Counted from the stretch's first letter, positions 7,123 through 14,015 are shown. The stretch is DNA of 15,883 nucleotides from an uncultured Clostridia bacterium (GCA_948439925.1 CAOJNR010000003.1:1-15883), one strand, 5' to 3'. Numbers and translations are program-made. Notes: generated from the letters alone by a model not told the origin.

Positions 7123-7297
7123 AAAAACGAAGGCATAAATATTTTTAACATTATTTTATTTTTTTTACAAAACACTCAGTTTTTAAGCTGAAATATATTG
7201 TAAAAACGCGACAGTGTCTATTTATAAAGGATAGTCAAATTGTAATTGTTTAGCTTGATCCATTATATTTTTTTAATCATTAATTTTGAAAAATATT

Positions 7298-7337
7298 TTG
7301 AAAAATATTTTATGTATGTTATATTATTTTTAAGGAG
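7298..7337 (+). promoter_or_regulatory. Promoter and ribosome binding site of the NTF2-like gene
   Basis: TTGAAA (7298-7303), a 16-bp spacer and TATATT (7320-7325), then AAGGAG (7332-7337). The ribosome binding site overlaps an ATG at 7338, so the ATG at 7344, 6 bases after it, is the likely start. Confidence 0.55.
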
Positions 7338-7343
7338 ATGGAT

Positions 7344-7708
7344 ATGAAAGATTATAAGAAATTTTTAAAAGAGTTTATGGACAGTTGGAAAAATTTGGAG
7401 GGGGGAGTGACATGTGAACTTTTCGCTGAAAAATTAAACTACTATGAAAACCCTATTGACCCGCCTCTCACAACAAAAAGTGAGGTTATTCCTTTATGGT
7501 CAGTGGTAAAAGAAAATCAAAAAGACATCAGTTATAAAGGCAAATTTTATTCCAAGATGATAAAAGTTGTATTTATCATTTTACAATGCAACGCACAATG
7601 GTTAAAACAAATAAAATACAAAATATTGATGGCATATTTGAAATAAAGTTAAATAATAAAAATTTGTTAACATATTTTAAGCAATGGCGTTTTACTATTG
7701 AAAAATAG
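7344..7708 (+). pseudogene. NTF2/SnoaL-like domain gene with a single-base frameshift
   Basis: The first ~70 residues read KDYKKFLKEFMDSWKNL, then YYENPIDPPLTTKSEVIPLW and KENQKDISYKGKFYS. This resembles small NTF2-like proteins (helix, then Y-E-P-F-D-P and a W-X-X-V-X-X-N-Q-X-D-I segment). After about position 7555 the original frame turns into unrelated sequence ending at 7646. The frame one base back continues with D-D-K-S-C-I-Y-H, then IDGIFEIKLN and TYFKQWRFTIEK, stopping at 7706-7708; that is the expected C-terminal half (I-D-G-I-F then F-K-Q-W). Adding one A in the run at 7554-7555 would restore a ~122-residue protein. A real inactivating deletion or a sequencing error is possible. NTF2-like folds bind small ligands or act as enzymes; no substrate can be named. 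Confidence 0.7.
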
Positions 7709-7847
7709 CGATTAAAATTGTTGATTATAATTTTTTTGATATATTGATAACATAATATTAATTTGAAAATTAAATCTTATTATAACTAATAGTTATTATG
7801 ACAAGTGTTAGTTGTTTCAAATATTATTTTTTAAATATTGTCAACAT

Positions 7848-7878
7848 AAAAAAGAACCACAATTTAAATGGTTCTTTT
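7848..7878 (-). terminator. Terminator of paralog 2
   Basis: AAAAGAACCA (7850-7859) pairs with TGGTTCTTTT (7869-7878) around a 9-nt loop. On the minus strand the exit side is T-rich. It lies about 20 bp past the stop codon of the leftward gene. Confidence 0.85.
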
Positions 7879-7896
7879 ATTTCTAAGTTGTTAGAT

Positions 7897-8502
7897 TTAT
7901 CCAGCTATGACATAACTGATTACAAGCTCAAATGTGTCATCGTTGAAATCATAGGTTGAAGAATATTGCTCGCCGTTTTCGGTTATTGTGTTATTGATTA
8001 ATGCCATACTAAAAAGTTCTTTCACCATTTCAAAATCATAGCCAAACATTTCAATTTCTTCCATATTAAATGTAAGTGTGTATGTCACATTTTCCATATC
8101 TATATCACTAATGCTAGAAAATGGATCAGTGGTGAAAGTTGTGGCACAGAGGAATTCTTTAAGTGATATTATTTCGTTATCAATTTCGATATAGAATTTT
8201 GAAAAGTCTAGCTCTGGTGTTTCAGGCTCAGTTGGCTTCTCTGTTTCGTCTGGAACTGTTACATCTGGCTTGCTTGGATTGTTTTCGTTATTGTCATTGT
8301 CTGGATTTTCTGGCAACTCAGGACTGTTTGGCGTTTGACTATCATTGCCAGAATCAATGCTTGGTTTGTTGTTTCCGTCATCGCTTAGACCAGGAGTTTC
8401 AGGTATAGGTTGATTTAAACCATATCTCAAACCAAAGCCCGCGCCAATGCCACCAAGTATAACGAATACAAGCATAAATATTGCAAAGAATTTCATTTTC
8501 AT
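7897..8502 (-). CDS. Membrane-anchored protein of unknown function, paralog 2
   Basis: A protein of 201 residues with the same plan as the one encoded at 5775-6479. It has an N-terminal hydrophobic helix (about 4-23, KFFAIFMLVFVILGGIGAGF), a short Asp/Asn/Pro-rich linker with one K-P-T-E-P-E-T-P element, and a ~104-residue C-terminal domain. Differences between the two domains cluster after the F-G-Y-D-F-E-M motif. The ATG at 8502 is chosen because it aligns with the start of the paralog and has an AGAGAG site 9 bases upstream; the open frame continues further up to 8673 but that part covers the promoter. The family is not recognised. Being convergent with the other copy and under the same kind of promoter, it probably acts under the same conditions. 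Confidence 0.83.
   Translation of the reverse strand: MKMKFFAIFMLVFVILGGIGAGFGLRYGLNQPIPETPGLSDDGNNKPSIDSGNDSQTPNSPELPENPDNDNNENNPSKPDVTVPDETEKPTEPETPELDFSKFYIEIDNEIISLKEFLCATTFTTDPFSSISDIDMENVTYTLTFNMEEIEMFGYDFEMVKELFSMALINNTITENGEQYSSTYDFNDDTFELVISYVIAG
8026..8235 (-). repeat. Right copy of the 210-bp perfect inverted repeat
   Basis: It is the reverse complement of 6141-6350 with no mismatches, including third codon positions. The two copies face each other about 1.7 kb apart and could recombine. Confidence 0.9.
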
Positions 8503-8523
8503 AACTTTAATCTCTCTTTTAAA

Positions 8524-8550
8524 TTTGACATATCTTAACAAAATTCGACA
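8524..8550 (-). promoter_or_regulatory. Phased Spo0A-box-like operator of paralog 2
   Basis: On the minus strand, TGTCGAA (8550-8544), TGTTAAG (8540-8534) and TGTCAAA (8530-8524) start exactly 10 bp apart. They lie between the promoter and the start codon. The outer two boxes keep the 20-bp offset seen at paralog 1. Confidence 0.5.
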
Positions 8551-8566
8551 TGTTGAAACATAAGAG

Positions 8567-8595
8567 ATATTAAAGTATTTTAAGTTTAAAGTCAA
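8567..8595 (-). promoter_or_regulatory. Promoter of paralog 2
   Basis: On the minus strand, TTGACT (8595-8590), a 17-bp spacer and TAATAT (8572-8567): the same hexamers and spacing as at 5680-5708. The predicted start of transcription is near 8560, which puts the phased boxes in the leader. Confidence 0.65.
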
Positions 8596-8747
8596 ATGTT
8601 TTAGGATATTTTTGAAAATTAAATAAAATAATTTTATTATCCAAGCTTTTAATATAAATTTAGATGAATACAACGATTTTTGAGGGTGTAAATTGATGTT
8701 ATAAAAATATTAGTCTGATAAATAAACAATCAATAATTTAGAATGAT

Positions 8748-8789
8748 TTGCTTTTTGATTTGTTTTGATATATAATGAATTTTAAGGAG
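8748..8789 (+). promoter_or_regulatory. Promoter and ribosome binding site of the HD-domain gene
   Basis: TTGCTT (8748-8753), a 17-bp spacer and TATAAT (8771-8776), then AAGGAG (8784-8789), 7 bases before the ATG at 8797. The -10 is perfect and the -35 is weak. Confidence 0.65.
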
Positions 8790-8796
8790 AAATATT

Positions 8797-9381
8797 ATGG
8801 AAGCAAAGGAAGAATTTTTGGATATTTTTTATGACAAGATTGACAGAGAAGGAGCGGACAAACTTTTAGAGTGGCTTGAAAAGTCTGATTTTTTCACAGC
8901 GCCAGCAAGCACCAGAAGGCATTCAGCATATCGTGGCGGACTTTGCCAACATTCAATCAATGTTTATAAAAGGTTTGTTAAACTTCTTGAAGGTGAGTTT
9001 GGTGAGAATTGGGAAGATAAGGTCAGCCCTGAAAGCGTTGCAATTATGGGACTTCTTCATGATGTATGCAAGGTTGACTATTATATCGAAGATGTTAAGA
9101 ATGTTAAAGTGGACGGCAAGTGGGAACAGCGACCATATTATCGTGTGGAGGACACATTGCCTTATGGGCATGGCGAAAAGTCGGTATATATTTTGTCTGC
9201 CTTTATGAAATTGACACGTGAGGAGGCGCTTGCAATCAACTGGCATATGGGTGAATACGATCAACGCGTTAAAGGTGGCTCATATAGTGTGGCAGATGTG
9301 TTTTATCGCTATCCAGTATGCTTTTTGATGCACCTTGCTGATCTTTCTGCGACATATCTTGACGAGCAGTGTGGAGATTAG
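8797..9381 (+). CDS. Stand-alone HD-domain metal-dependent phosphohydrolase
   Basis: A protein of 194 residues. It shows the HD-superfamily order: H52 in the GGLCQHSINVYK helix, H88-D89 in GLLHDVCKVDYY, H125 in the GHGEKS segment, H150 in INWHMGEYD, and a later Asp (D182) in MHLADLSATY. These are the expected metal ligands, so the protein is probably an active cytoplasmic phosphohydrolase or phosphodiesterase. The GL-X-X-H-S-X-X-V and LLHD motifs recall the HD domain of YhaM-type 3'-5' exonucleases, but the OB-fold RNA-binding part is absent and the substrate cannot be named. It is monocistronic, with its own promoter and terminator. Confidence 0.85.
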   Translation: MEAKEEFLDIFYDKIDREGADKLLEWLEKSDFFTAPASTRRHSAYRGGLCQHSINVYKRFVKLLEGEFGENWEDKVSPESVAIMGLLHDVCKVDYYIEDVKNVKVDGKWEQRPYYRVEDTLPYGHGEKSVYILSAFMKLTREEALAINWHMGEYDQRVKGGSYSVADVFYRYPVCFLMHLADLSATYLDEQCGD

Positions 9382-9416
9382 AGTTTTGATTGATTGAAAA
9401 TGTTGTAATTAAATAT

Positions 9417-9441
9417 GCACCTATAAAATCAGGTGCTTTTT
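9417..9441 (+). terminator. Terminator of the HD-domain gene
   Basis: GCACCT (9417-9422) pairs with AGGTGC (9431-9436) around an 8-nt loop and is followed by TTTTT. The stem is short but well placed, 35 bases after the stop codon. Confidence 0.65.
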
Positions 9442-9736
9442 AAAAGCATTTGCAATGATAAAAATTTTAAGAGATTTAGATTTGAGTCTGTTGTCACGTT
9501 TTTAATATAATGAAAGTATATAAATAAATGTATATATTAAATATATTATCGCATTTCTACATAAAATATCTTTGTTAAGTTAAATTTTGCTGTTTGAGGA
9601 AAGCTAGCTGTGCTTAGTCCAGTGAAAAGTTTTGAAATTTGCCAAAAATGGTGCTGTGAAAAACGCTAAATCTGCGAAAAGTGACTAAAAAAGAGGGTTA
9701 AAGAGGCTAAAACCCTAAAATTTTAGAAAATGGCTA
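9442..9736. other. AT-rich intergenic stretch, nothing recognised
   Basis: No credible reading frame, RNA gene or long repeat is seen. The right third (about 9600-9720) is less AT-rich and has scattered GTGCTGTG and AACGC words that fold only weakly. I looked for RNase P, SRP and riboswitch signatures and saw none. Confidence 0.5.
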
Positions 9737-9785
9737 TTGACAAACTGATAAAATAGGCGTATAATATATGTGAAAATAAGGAGGG
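9737..9785 (+). promoter_or_regulatory. Perfect consensus sigma-A promoter
   Basis: TTGACA (9737-9742), exactly 17 bp, then TATAAT (9760-9765): the full consensus. AAGGAGGG (9778-9785) lies 7 bases before the ATG at 9793. The orphan membrane protein that follows is thus expected to be strongly transcribed unless a repressor acts. Confidence 0.85.
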
Positions 9786-9792
9786 TATCTTT

Positions 9793-11490
9793 ATGGCAAA
9801 GAAAGAAGATAAAAAAGTAATTGATGAACAAGAAATAGAGATAACAGGTGGTCCTAATGATCAAGAAAATTCTGTTTCTCAGGAAGGTGTTGTGATTGAA
9901 AATGGTGCTGATAATGCAGAAAAACCAGAAATTCAAACAAATGCAAGTGTGAATCAAGAGCATGTCTCAGAAAATGCCAGCCAAGAAACTGGTATGACTG
10001 TTTTTAACACACGTTCAACTGGGTCAACTGGACCTAATGCTTCTAATGAACCATTAGGTATTGGCGCACCACAACAAGAAAGCGTTAATATTGACATCAC
10101 TGCTGATGCCCAAAATGATAATAATGATAATATAGTAGATGTTTCAGAAGAAACCTCAGGTAACAAAAAGCAATCTAGAAAAGAAAAAGTTACAGGAATT
10201 AATAGCTTAGATTTGGCGGTTGTTGCTGAGAGCTTGAAAGGTGTTTTAAAGAGCTGGGGCAAATATATAAAGAATAACCCAGTAACAGGTATAGGATTAA
10301 CTATTTTGCTTCCTGTTGCTTTGGTTGCCAGTGCTGTGGGATTTAGTGTTAGAGGAATTGCTAAGACAGGGGAATTGAAAGCTAACGCAGAGGCAGTAAT
10401 GAATGCGATTAAATATCAATCAGCCAATGTTCAATACCTAGATGAAGCTGATGATCAGTATAAGGCTTCTATGGAGGAAATGCAATCTAAACTGAAAGGT
10501 AATGAATCTCTTGTTTTTCTTGAAAAATTGACAAAAGAAATCGATAGTAAAGTAACTTTCGCTTTTGTTGAATCTAAGTTGGCAGAATTGGAAGCAAAAG
10601 ATATTAACTCAATTTCACAAAAAGATATCAATACAGTTAGAGGATTTTATGAAACTCTCTTAACTTCTTTTAGTAAAAATAAGGGTGCAACAGAAACATT
10701 GCAAAATATGGCTTCGTCTGCTTTTGAAGGAGATTTTTGGGCAACTGAAAAGAAACTTGCGAATGTTGATCAAAAGAATAAAGAGTTTAAAGAATATATA
10801 GGAGAAAATGGAGAGATTACATCAATCCTTTCAGAACAAGAAGTTAAGTTAAATGATTTTTCTATGAGAATAAACGCAGTGCAGAACGCATTAACAGGTC
10901 AGCAAACCTCAGTAAATCTTCCTTCTGTTGAAGAAATGCAGAATTGGTTTAGCGCAGAAAATTCAAGTCTTAAAAAGCTATTGCAAGGTGAATATAGAAA
11001 CCCTATTGGAATAGAAAATTGTGTTTTCAGTGATGGAGAACTTCAAATTATTGCAAATTCAGTTGACAGTTTTGGTGTTAAAGGACGCATTTTACTTTGT
11101 TTAGATATTTCAGAAGAGACTTTGATTGGAAAAACTCCTGACCAAGTTAAAGAAATTGTAGGATCTATGATAAGTAATGCAATGAAGGGCGAAGAAGAAA
11201 ATGTTTGCATTCAAGAAACATATCTTTTCAAAGAGTTAACTGATAAAGATTACAACATTATTTACGATGGACATAATTATGTAGTTGATGATCTTGTTGT
11301 TGAAATTATAAGAGAACAAGATAGAGATACAGGAAAGTGGTATTCACGAGCAAATGTTATTGGTAAAGATAATAATGGAGCTTATGTGAAAGATGTTATT
11401 GTTGGTAACAATGTTTTAGAACAAAATGACATAAGTAAAATTTTGCAAGATTCTTGTTTATCTCAATTAGAAGACGAAGCATATATGTAA
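9793..11490 (+). CDS. Unrecognised single-pass membrane protein with helical region
   Basis: A protein of 565 residues with no family recognised. Residues 1-130 are acidic and low in hydrophobics, rich in N, Q, E, S and T, and probably disordered. A basic patch (KKQSRKEK, near 125-132) is followed by a short amphipathic part and one hydrophobic helix at about 166-186. After the membrane comes a charged, mostly helical region (about 190-390) with coiled-coil-like K/E/L spacing, and a mixed alpha/beta C-terminal domain (about 400-565). No signal peptidase site, enzyme motif or cell-wall motif is seen. With a long N-terminal tail before the helix, either orientation is possible; the basic residues before the helix favour the N-terminus inside. 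A perfect consensus promoter and strong terminator frame it as a single-gene unit. Coding is AT-rich like its neighbours. Confidence 0.82.
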   Translation: MAKKEDKKVIDEQEIEITGGPNDQENSVSQEGVVIENGADNAEKPEIQTNASVNQEHVSENASQETGMTVFNTRSTGSTGPNASNEPLGIGAPQQESVNIDITADAQNDNNDNIVDVSEETSGNKKQSRKEKVTGINSLDLAVVAESLKGVLKSWGKYIKNNPVTGIGLTILLPVALVASAVGFSVRGIAKTGELKANAEAVMNAIKYQSANVQYLDEADDQYKASMEEMQSKLKGNESLVFLEKLTKEIDSKVTFAFVESKLAELEAKDINSISQKDINTVRGFYETLLTSFSKNKGATETLQNMASSAFEGDFWATEKKLANVDQKNKEFKEYIGENGEITSILSEQEVKLNDFSMRINAVQNALTGQQTSVNLPSVEEMQNWFSAENSSLKKLLQGEYRNPIGIENCVFSDGELQIIANSVDSFGVKGRILLCLDISEETLIGKTPDQVKEIVGSMISNAMKGEEENVCIQETYLFKELTDKDYNIIYDGHNYVVDDLVVEIIREQDRDTGKWYSRANVIGKDNNGAYVKDVIVGNNVLEQNDISKILQDSCLSQLEDEAYM

Positions 11491-11520
11491 AAAAAAGAGG
11501 CAATTTTGCCTCTTTTTTTT
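11491..11520 (+). terminator. Terminator of the orphan membrane protein gene
   Basis: GAGGCA (11497-11502) and TGCCTC (11507-11512) are extended by A and T runs into a stem of about 12 bp, ending in a T-tract. It starts right after the stop codon. Confidence 0.9.
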
Positions 11521-11606
11521 GCGTTCTGGTTGGGATTTGTTTTGTGTTTGAAGAGGTTTGTTAAAAGCGAAACAAGAAAATTGTTAATTTTTTTTAGAAA
11601 AACGCA

Positions 11607-11643
11607 AAAATGTGTTGACAATCGACGCATTTTATGATAATCT
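11607..11643 (+). promoter_or_regulatory. Promoter of tRNA-Ala with an overlapping inverted repeat
   Basis: The -35 TTGACA (11615-11620) is followed 17 bp later by a weak -10 (TAATCT, 11638-11643) preceded by TGA, like the other stable RNA promoters in the window. An imperfect inverted repeat (AAAATGTGTTG 11607-11617, CGACGCATTTT 11623-11633) covers the -35 box and could be an operator or chance. Confidence 0.55.
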
Positions 11644-11657
11644 ATCTTCGCATTCAT

Positions 11658-11734
11658 GGGGGATTAGCTCAGCTGGCTAGAGCGCCTGCCTTGCAAGCAG
11701 GAGGTCATCGGTTCGATTCCGATATTCTCCACCA
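11658..11734 (+). tRNA. tRNA-Ala(UGC)
   Basis: A 77-nt cloverleaf. The acceptor GGGGGAT pairs with ATTCTCC (with G-T pairs). The D-arm GCTC/GAGC, anticodon stem CCTGC/GCAGG with loop CTTGCAA (anticodon TGC) and T-arm ATCGG/CCGAT with TTCGATT are all intact. Discriminator A and CCA are encoded. The G-T pair at 3-70 is the classic alanine identity element. It is not next to a 16S-23S spacer here. Confidence 0.96.
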
Positions 11735-11735
11735 G

Positions 11736-11765
11736 AAAAATCAACCGTCAGGTTGATTTTTTGTT
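11736..11765 (+). terminator. Terminator of tRNA-Ala
   Basis: AAAAATCAACC (11736-11746), the 4-nt loop GTCA, GGTTGATTTTT (11751-11761), then more T. The stem starts one base after the encoded CCA. Confidence 0.88.
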
Positions 11766-11771
11766 TTTCGA

Positions 11772-11844
11772 AGAAAAACGCAGTTGCGAAGCAAATGCGG
11801 TGGAGAATAACAAGGTTCTGCGTCAGCAGGTTCTTCTATTCTCC
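11772..11844 (+). repeat. Hairpin repeat unit A (73 bp, tRNA-Ala-related arms)
   Basis: It is identical to unit B at 11878-11950. It carries a first hairpin, CGCA(g)TTGC-GAA-GCAA(a)TGCG, then a larger one with arms GTGGAGAATA and TATTCTCCAC around an inner CTGC-GTCA-GCAG hairpin. The left arm GGTGGAGAATA is the exact reverse complement of the last 11 bases of tRNA-Ala before its final A, and the right arm repeats the same tRNA end. Confidence 0.85.
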
Positions 11845-11877
11845 ACATATGAAAATGACAAAAAAGTTTTATATGTT

Positions 11878-11950
11878 AGAAAAACGCAGTTGCGAAGCAA
11901 ATGCGGTGGAGAATAACAAGGTTCTGCGTCAGCAGGTTCTTCTATTCTCC
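11878..11950 (+). repeat. Hairpin repeat unit B (73 bp)
   Basis: It is base-for-base identical to unit A, 106 bp further along. It is followed by different sequence, so the unit boundary is at the last C of TATTCTCC. The right arm is 8 bases here instead of 10. Confidence 0.85.
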
Positions 11951-12024
11951 TGTTTATAAAAAAGGTAAGGCGTTTTTTTTCTTTTTCATTAATGGAAAAG
12001 AAAACTGAACACGATAGTGGGCAG

Positions 12025-12074
12025 GGTGGAGAATAACAAGGTTCTTCGCTTTGGCGAAGGTTCTTCTATTCTCC
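12025..12074 (+). repeat. Hairpin repeat unit C with a different inner stem
   Basis: The outer arms and AACAAGGTT / GGTTCTTC segments are as in units A and B. The inner stem is CTTCGC-TTTG-GCGAAG instead of CTGC-GTCA-GCAG. Pairing is kept while the sequence differs, which argues that the folded form matters or is generated by the same process. The first small hairpin is missing. Confidence 0.8.
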
Positions 12075-12107
12075 TTTATATCAAAACGATAAAGCGGTTT
12101 TTTTATT

Positions 12108-12155
12108 TGCGTCAGCAAATGAAGACGCGAAGCGGATTCGGTAGAGAATGACAAG
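12108..12155 (+). repeat. Degenerate hairpin repeat unit D
   Basis: GCGAAGCGGATTCGG and AGAGAATGACAAG match the left half of units A and B with several changes. The right arm is missing. Before it, TTTGC-GTCA-GCAAA forms a small hairpin with the same GTCA loop. It looks like a decayed copy. Confidence 0.5.
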
Positions 12156-12168
12156 AATTCAACTTAGT

Positions 12169-12222
12169 AAGTTTTTATAGGATACCTATTTTAGTCATAA
12201 AAACTTTTAATTATTATTTTAT
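12169..12222. terminator. Hairpin with T-rich exit, possible terminator
   Basis: AAGTTTTTAT (12169-12178) is the perfect complement of ATAAAAACTT (12197-12206), with an inner ATAGG-ATAC-CTAT, followed by a T-rich tract. No gene ends here, so it may close any read-through transcript from the tRNA-Ala repeat cluster. The rest up to 12294 is AT-rich with an 18-20 bp A/T palindrome near 12214-12236. Confidence 0.4.
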
Positions 12223-12294
12223 TTTTAAAATAAAATGGTTGTATAGATGTTTACTAAATTAATTTTCAATTTCAAAAACTATAAAAATAGGGTA

Positions 12295-12340
12295 TTGACG
12301 AACTGGGATAAGTGAGGTATAATATTTTCATACGAGGAGA
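12295..12340 (+). promoter_or_regulatory. Promoter and ribosome binding site of the AAA+ ATPase gene
   Basis: TTGACG (12295-12300), 17 bp, TATAAT (12318-12323), then GAGGAG (12334-12339) before the ATG at 12345. An in-frame ATG at 12312 lies inside this promoter and cannot be the start of a transcript made from it. Confidence 0.8.
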
Positions 12341-12344
12341 TATT

Positions 12345-14006
12345 ATGGCAGATAAGATTAAAGATAAAGACGTTGCAGGTATTATTAAGAAAATTTCAAT
12401 TTACGAATATTTTTTGAAGAAGTATAAAGATCTGTTCAGTTTGAATGAAAACAATAGCCCTCTTTTTTGGGAGACTGTTTCATGCCAATATAGAACAAGC
12501 ATAAAGTATGATTATCTGGCTTTGAAAGAGAGTGACAGTCCAAAAGTTAAAGCTGACAAAAAAGAGCTTGCTATTACATATTTGAATTATCTTGAAACGG
12601 TTAGTAGTTTTGTGTTTAAAACTTATTATGAGGTTTTAAATAAACTTTATGAAAGACAACATAACGATAAAGTTTGGAATATTTTTCGTGCAAACCAAAA
12701 TTTATATGAATGTTTTGAAAATATAGCGCCTAATTTTATGTTTGACGACGTTATAGACAGTCGCAATTTTGAGTTGTCTAATAGAGAACAATTTTTGGAA
12801 ATTTTAAGAGGAAAGATTGAGGTTTTCAAAGAAGAAATGCAAGTGACTGATATGTTTCCAATCAAAGATGTTTTCTATGGTTTCTTTACAAAAGAAGAAA
12901 GGCTAGATATCAGGCTTAGAGAATTTATTAAAGATTATGATGAATATTTGGACATGGAAAGAACCCGCGCTTTGAATGAATTAGTCAATAAATATAATAA
13001 CCAACAAAAAATAGATGATATTATAAATAAAAATGGTGATGGAATTATTAAAAATTTTGATTTTGTTCCCAACAATTTGATTGCTGGAAAACCAAAATCT
13101 AAAAAAGATACTTCACAGTCAACTTCTTCAAAGGAAGCAAAGGCAAAACCAAAGAAAACAATCTTGCCAATCATAGAAGCAGTTGAAAAGAACTTTCAAA
13201 ATGTAATTGGAATGGAAGCTGAAAAAGAAAGCTTAATAGAAAATGCTATGTATATCAAAAAGAGCATCGCACCAACTGACTTAACCTATATGCTTTATGG
13301 TGAGCCAGGCGTTGGAAAGTCTATGTTTGTCGAGTGCGCAAGCAAATCTTTGTATGATGCAGGCTTTTTGAAGAACGCTAATGTATGCAGGATTAGTGGT
13401 TCAAATTTGCAAGGTGAATATATTGGGCAAACGGTGCCAAAGGTTATAGAATTATTTAAGGAAAATCGCAACGGCACTATCTTTCTTGATGAGGCTTACA
13501 CTCTTTTGCAGGGCGGTAGAAGTTTTGTTAAAGAGGCTTTGGGTCAGCTTATGATTGAACTTGAAAATATTAGAACAAATAAATGGAACGATAAAACATT
13601 ATTCGTTATGGCAGGCTATGAAGATAAGATGAAAGAACTGCTTAAAATAAACGAGGGATTGGAAAGCCGTATAATTAATATTATCAAGTTTAAAAATTAT
13701 GACAACAATCAAATGTTTGAATTTTATAAACATTTCTTAAAAGAAAACCAATTTTATATCAAAGATTCAGACGAAAAACTTTTTAAAGATTTGTTTTTAA
13801 AGTATATTGATAAGTGTCGCAAAATGCCAAACTTTTCCAACGCAAGATTGTCAAGATGTGTCGCCGATCAAACAATGAAAAAGCAGGCTAGAAGAGCTGA
13901 TGAAAATGATCGTATGATTGCTTTATTTGATCTTGAAAAAGCACTTGAATTTGAGCAGGCGAATAGAAAGGAAGTAAATACTGGGAGCATGGGATTCGGT
14001 CAATAA
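12345..14006 (+). CDS. CbxX/SpoVK-type AAA+ ATPase with helical N-terminal region
   Basis: A cytoplasmic protein of 553 residues. The first ~245 residues are helical and match nothing I recognise. A Lys/Ser-rich linker (about 245-275) leads to a single AAA+ module: Walker A GEPGVGKS at 319-326, the QGEYIGQT segment, Walker B TIFLDEA with D382-E383, the sensor-1 region LFVMAGYED, and GLESRI with R442 as likely arginine finger. QGEYIGQT and EAY-L-G place it in the CbxX/CfqX group, which includes SpoVK, the Rubisco activase CbbX and EccA of type VII secretion. EccA also has a ~250-300-residue helical N-terminus and similar length, but no other secretion gene is visible. It probably remodels a protein partner recognised by the N-terminal region. 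It is a single-gene unit. Confidence 0.85.
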   Translation: MADKIKDKDVAGIIKKISIYEYFLKKYKDLFSLNENNSPLFWETVSCQYRTSIKYDYLALKESDSPKVKADKKELAITYLNYLETVSSFVFKTYYEVLNKLYERQHNDKVWNIFRANQNLYECFENIAPNFMFDDVIDSRNFELSNREQFLEILRGKIEVFKEEMQVTDMFPIKDVFYGFFTKEERLDIRLREFIKDYDEYLDMERTRALNELVNKYNNQQKIDDIINKNGDGIIKNFDFVPNNLIAGKPKSKKDTSQSTSSKEAKAKPKKTILPIIEAVEKNFQNVIGMEAEKESLIENAMYIKKSIAPTDLTYMLYGEPGVGKSMFVECASKSLYDAGFLKNANVCRISGSNLQGEYIGQTVPKVIELFKENRNGTIFLDEAYTLLQGGRSFVKEALGQLMIELENIRTNKWNDKTLFVMAGYEDKMKELLKINEGLESRIINIIKFKNYDNNQMFEFYKHFLKENQFYIKDSDEKLFKDLFLKYIDKCRKMPNFSNARLSRCVADQTMKKQARRADENDRMIALFDLEKALEFEQANRKEVNTGSMGFGQ

Positions 14007-14015
14007 TATAATATT

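Noticed and set aside
8503..8673. N-terminal extension of paralog 2 (57 more codons)
   Set aside because: It covers the promoter and phased boxes, has no match in paralog 1, and a ribosome binding site precedes the ATG at 8502.
9442..9736. Small structured RNA (RNase P, SRP, T-box)
   Set aside because: A GAGGAAAG word recalls RNase P RNA, but the rest of the conserved core is missing.
11772..12074. Integron attC sites
   Set aside because: The AAC...GTT words are present in the hairpins, but the R-box consensus is poor, there are no cassette genes and no integrase.
11753..12154. Short reading frames (68 and 66 codons) across the hairpin repeat cluster
   Set aside because: They are translations of the repeats in one frame, repeat themselves internally, and have no ribosome binding site.
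11772..12155. CRISPR array
   Set aside because: Only two units are identical, the spacing is uneven, spacers are not of equal length, and no cas gene is near.
12312..12344. Upstream ATG for the AAA+ ATPase
   Set aside because: It lies within the -35/-10 spacer of a near-consensus promoter, and the ATG at 12345 has a proper GAGGAG site.
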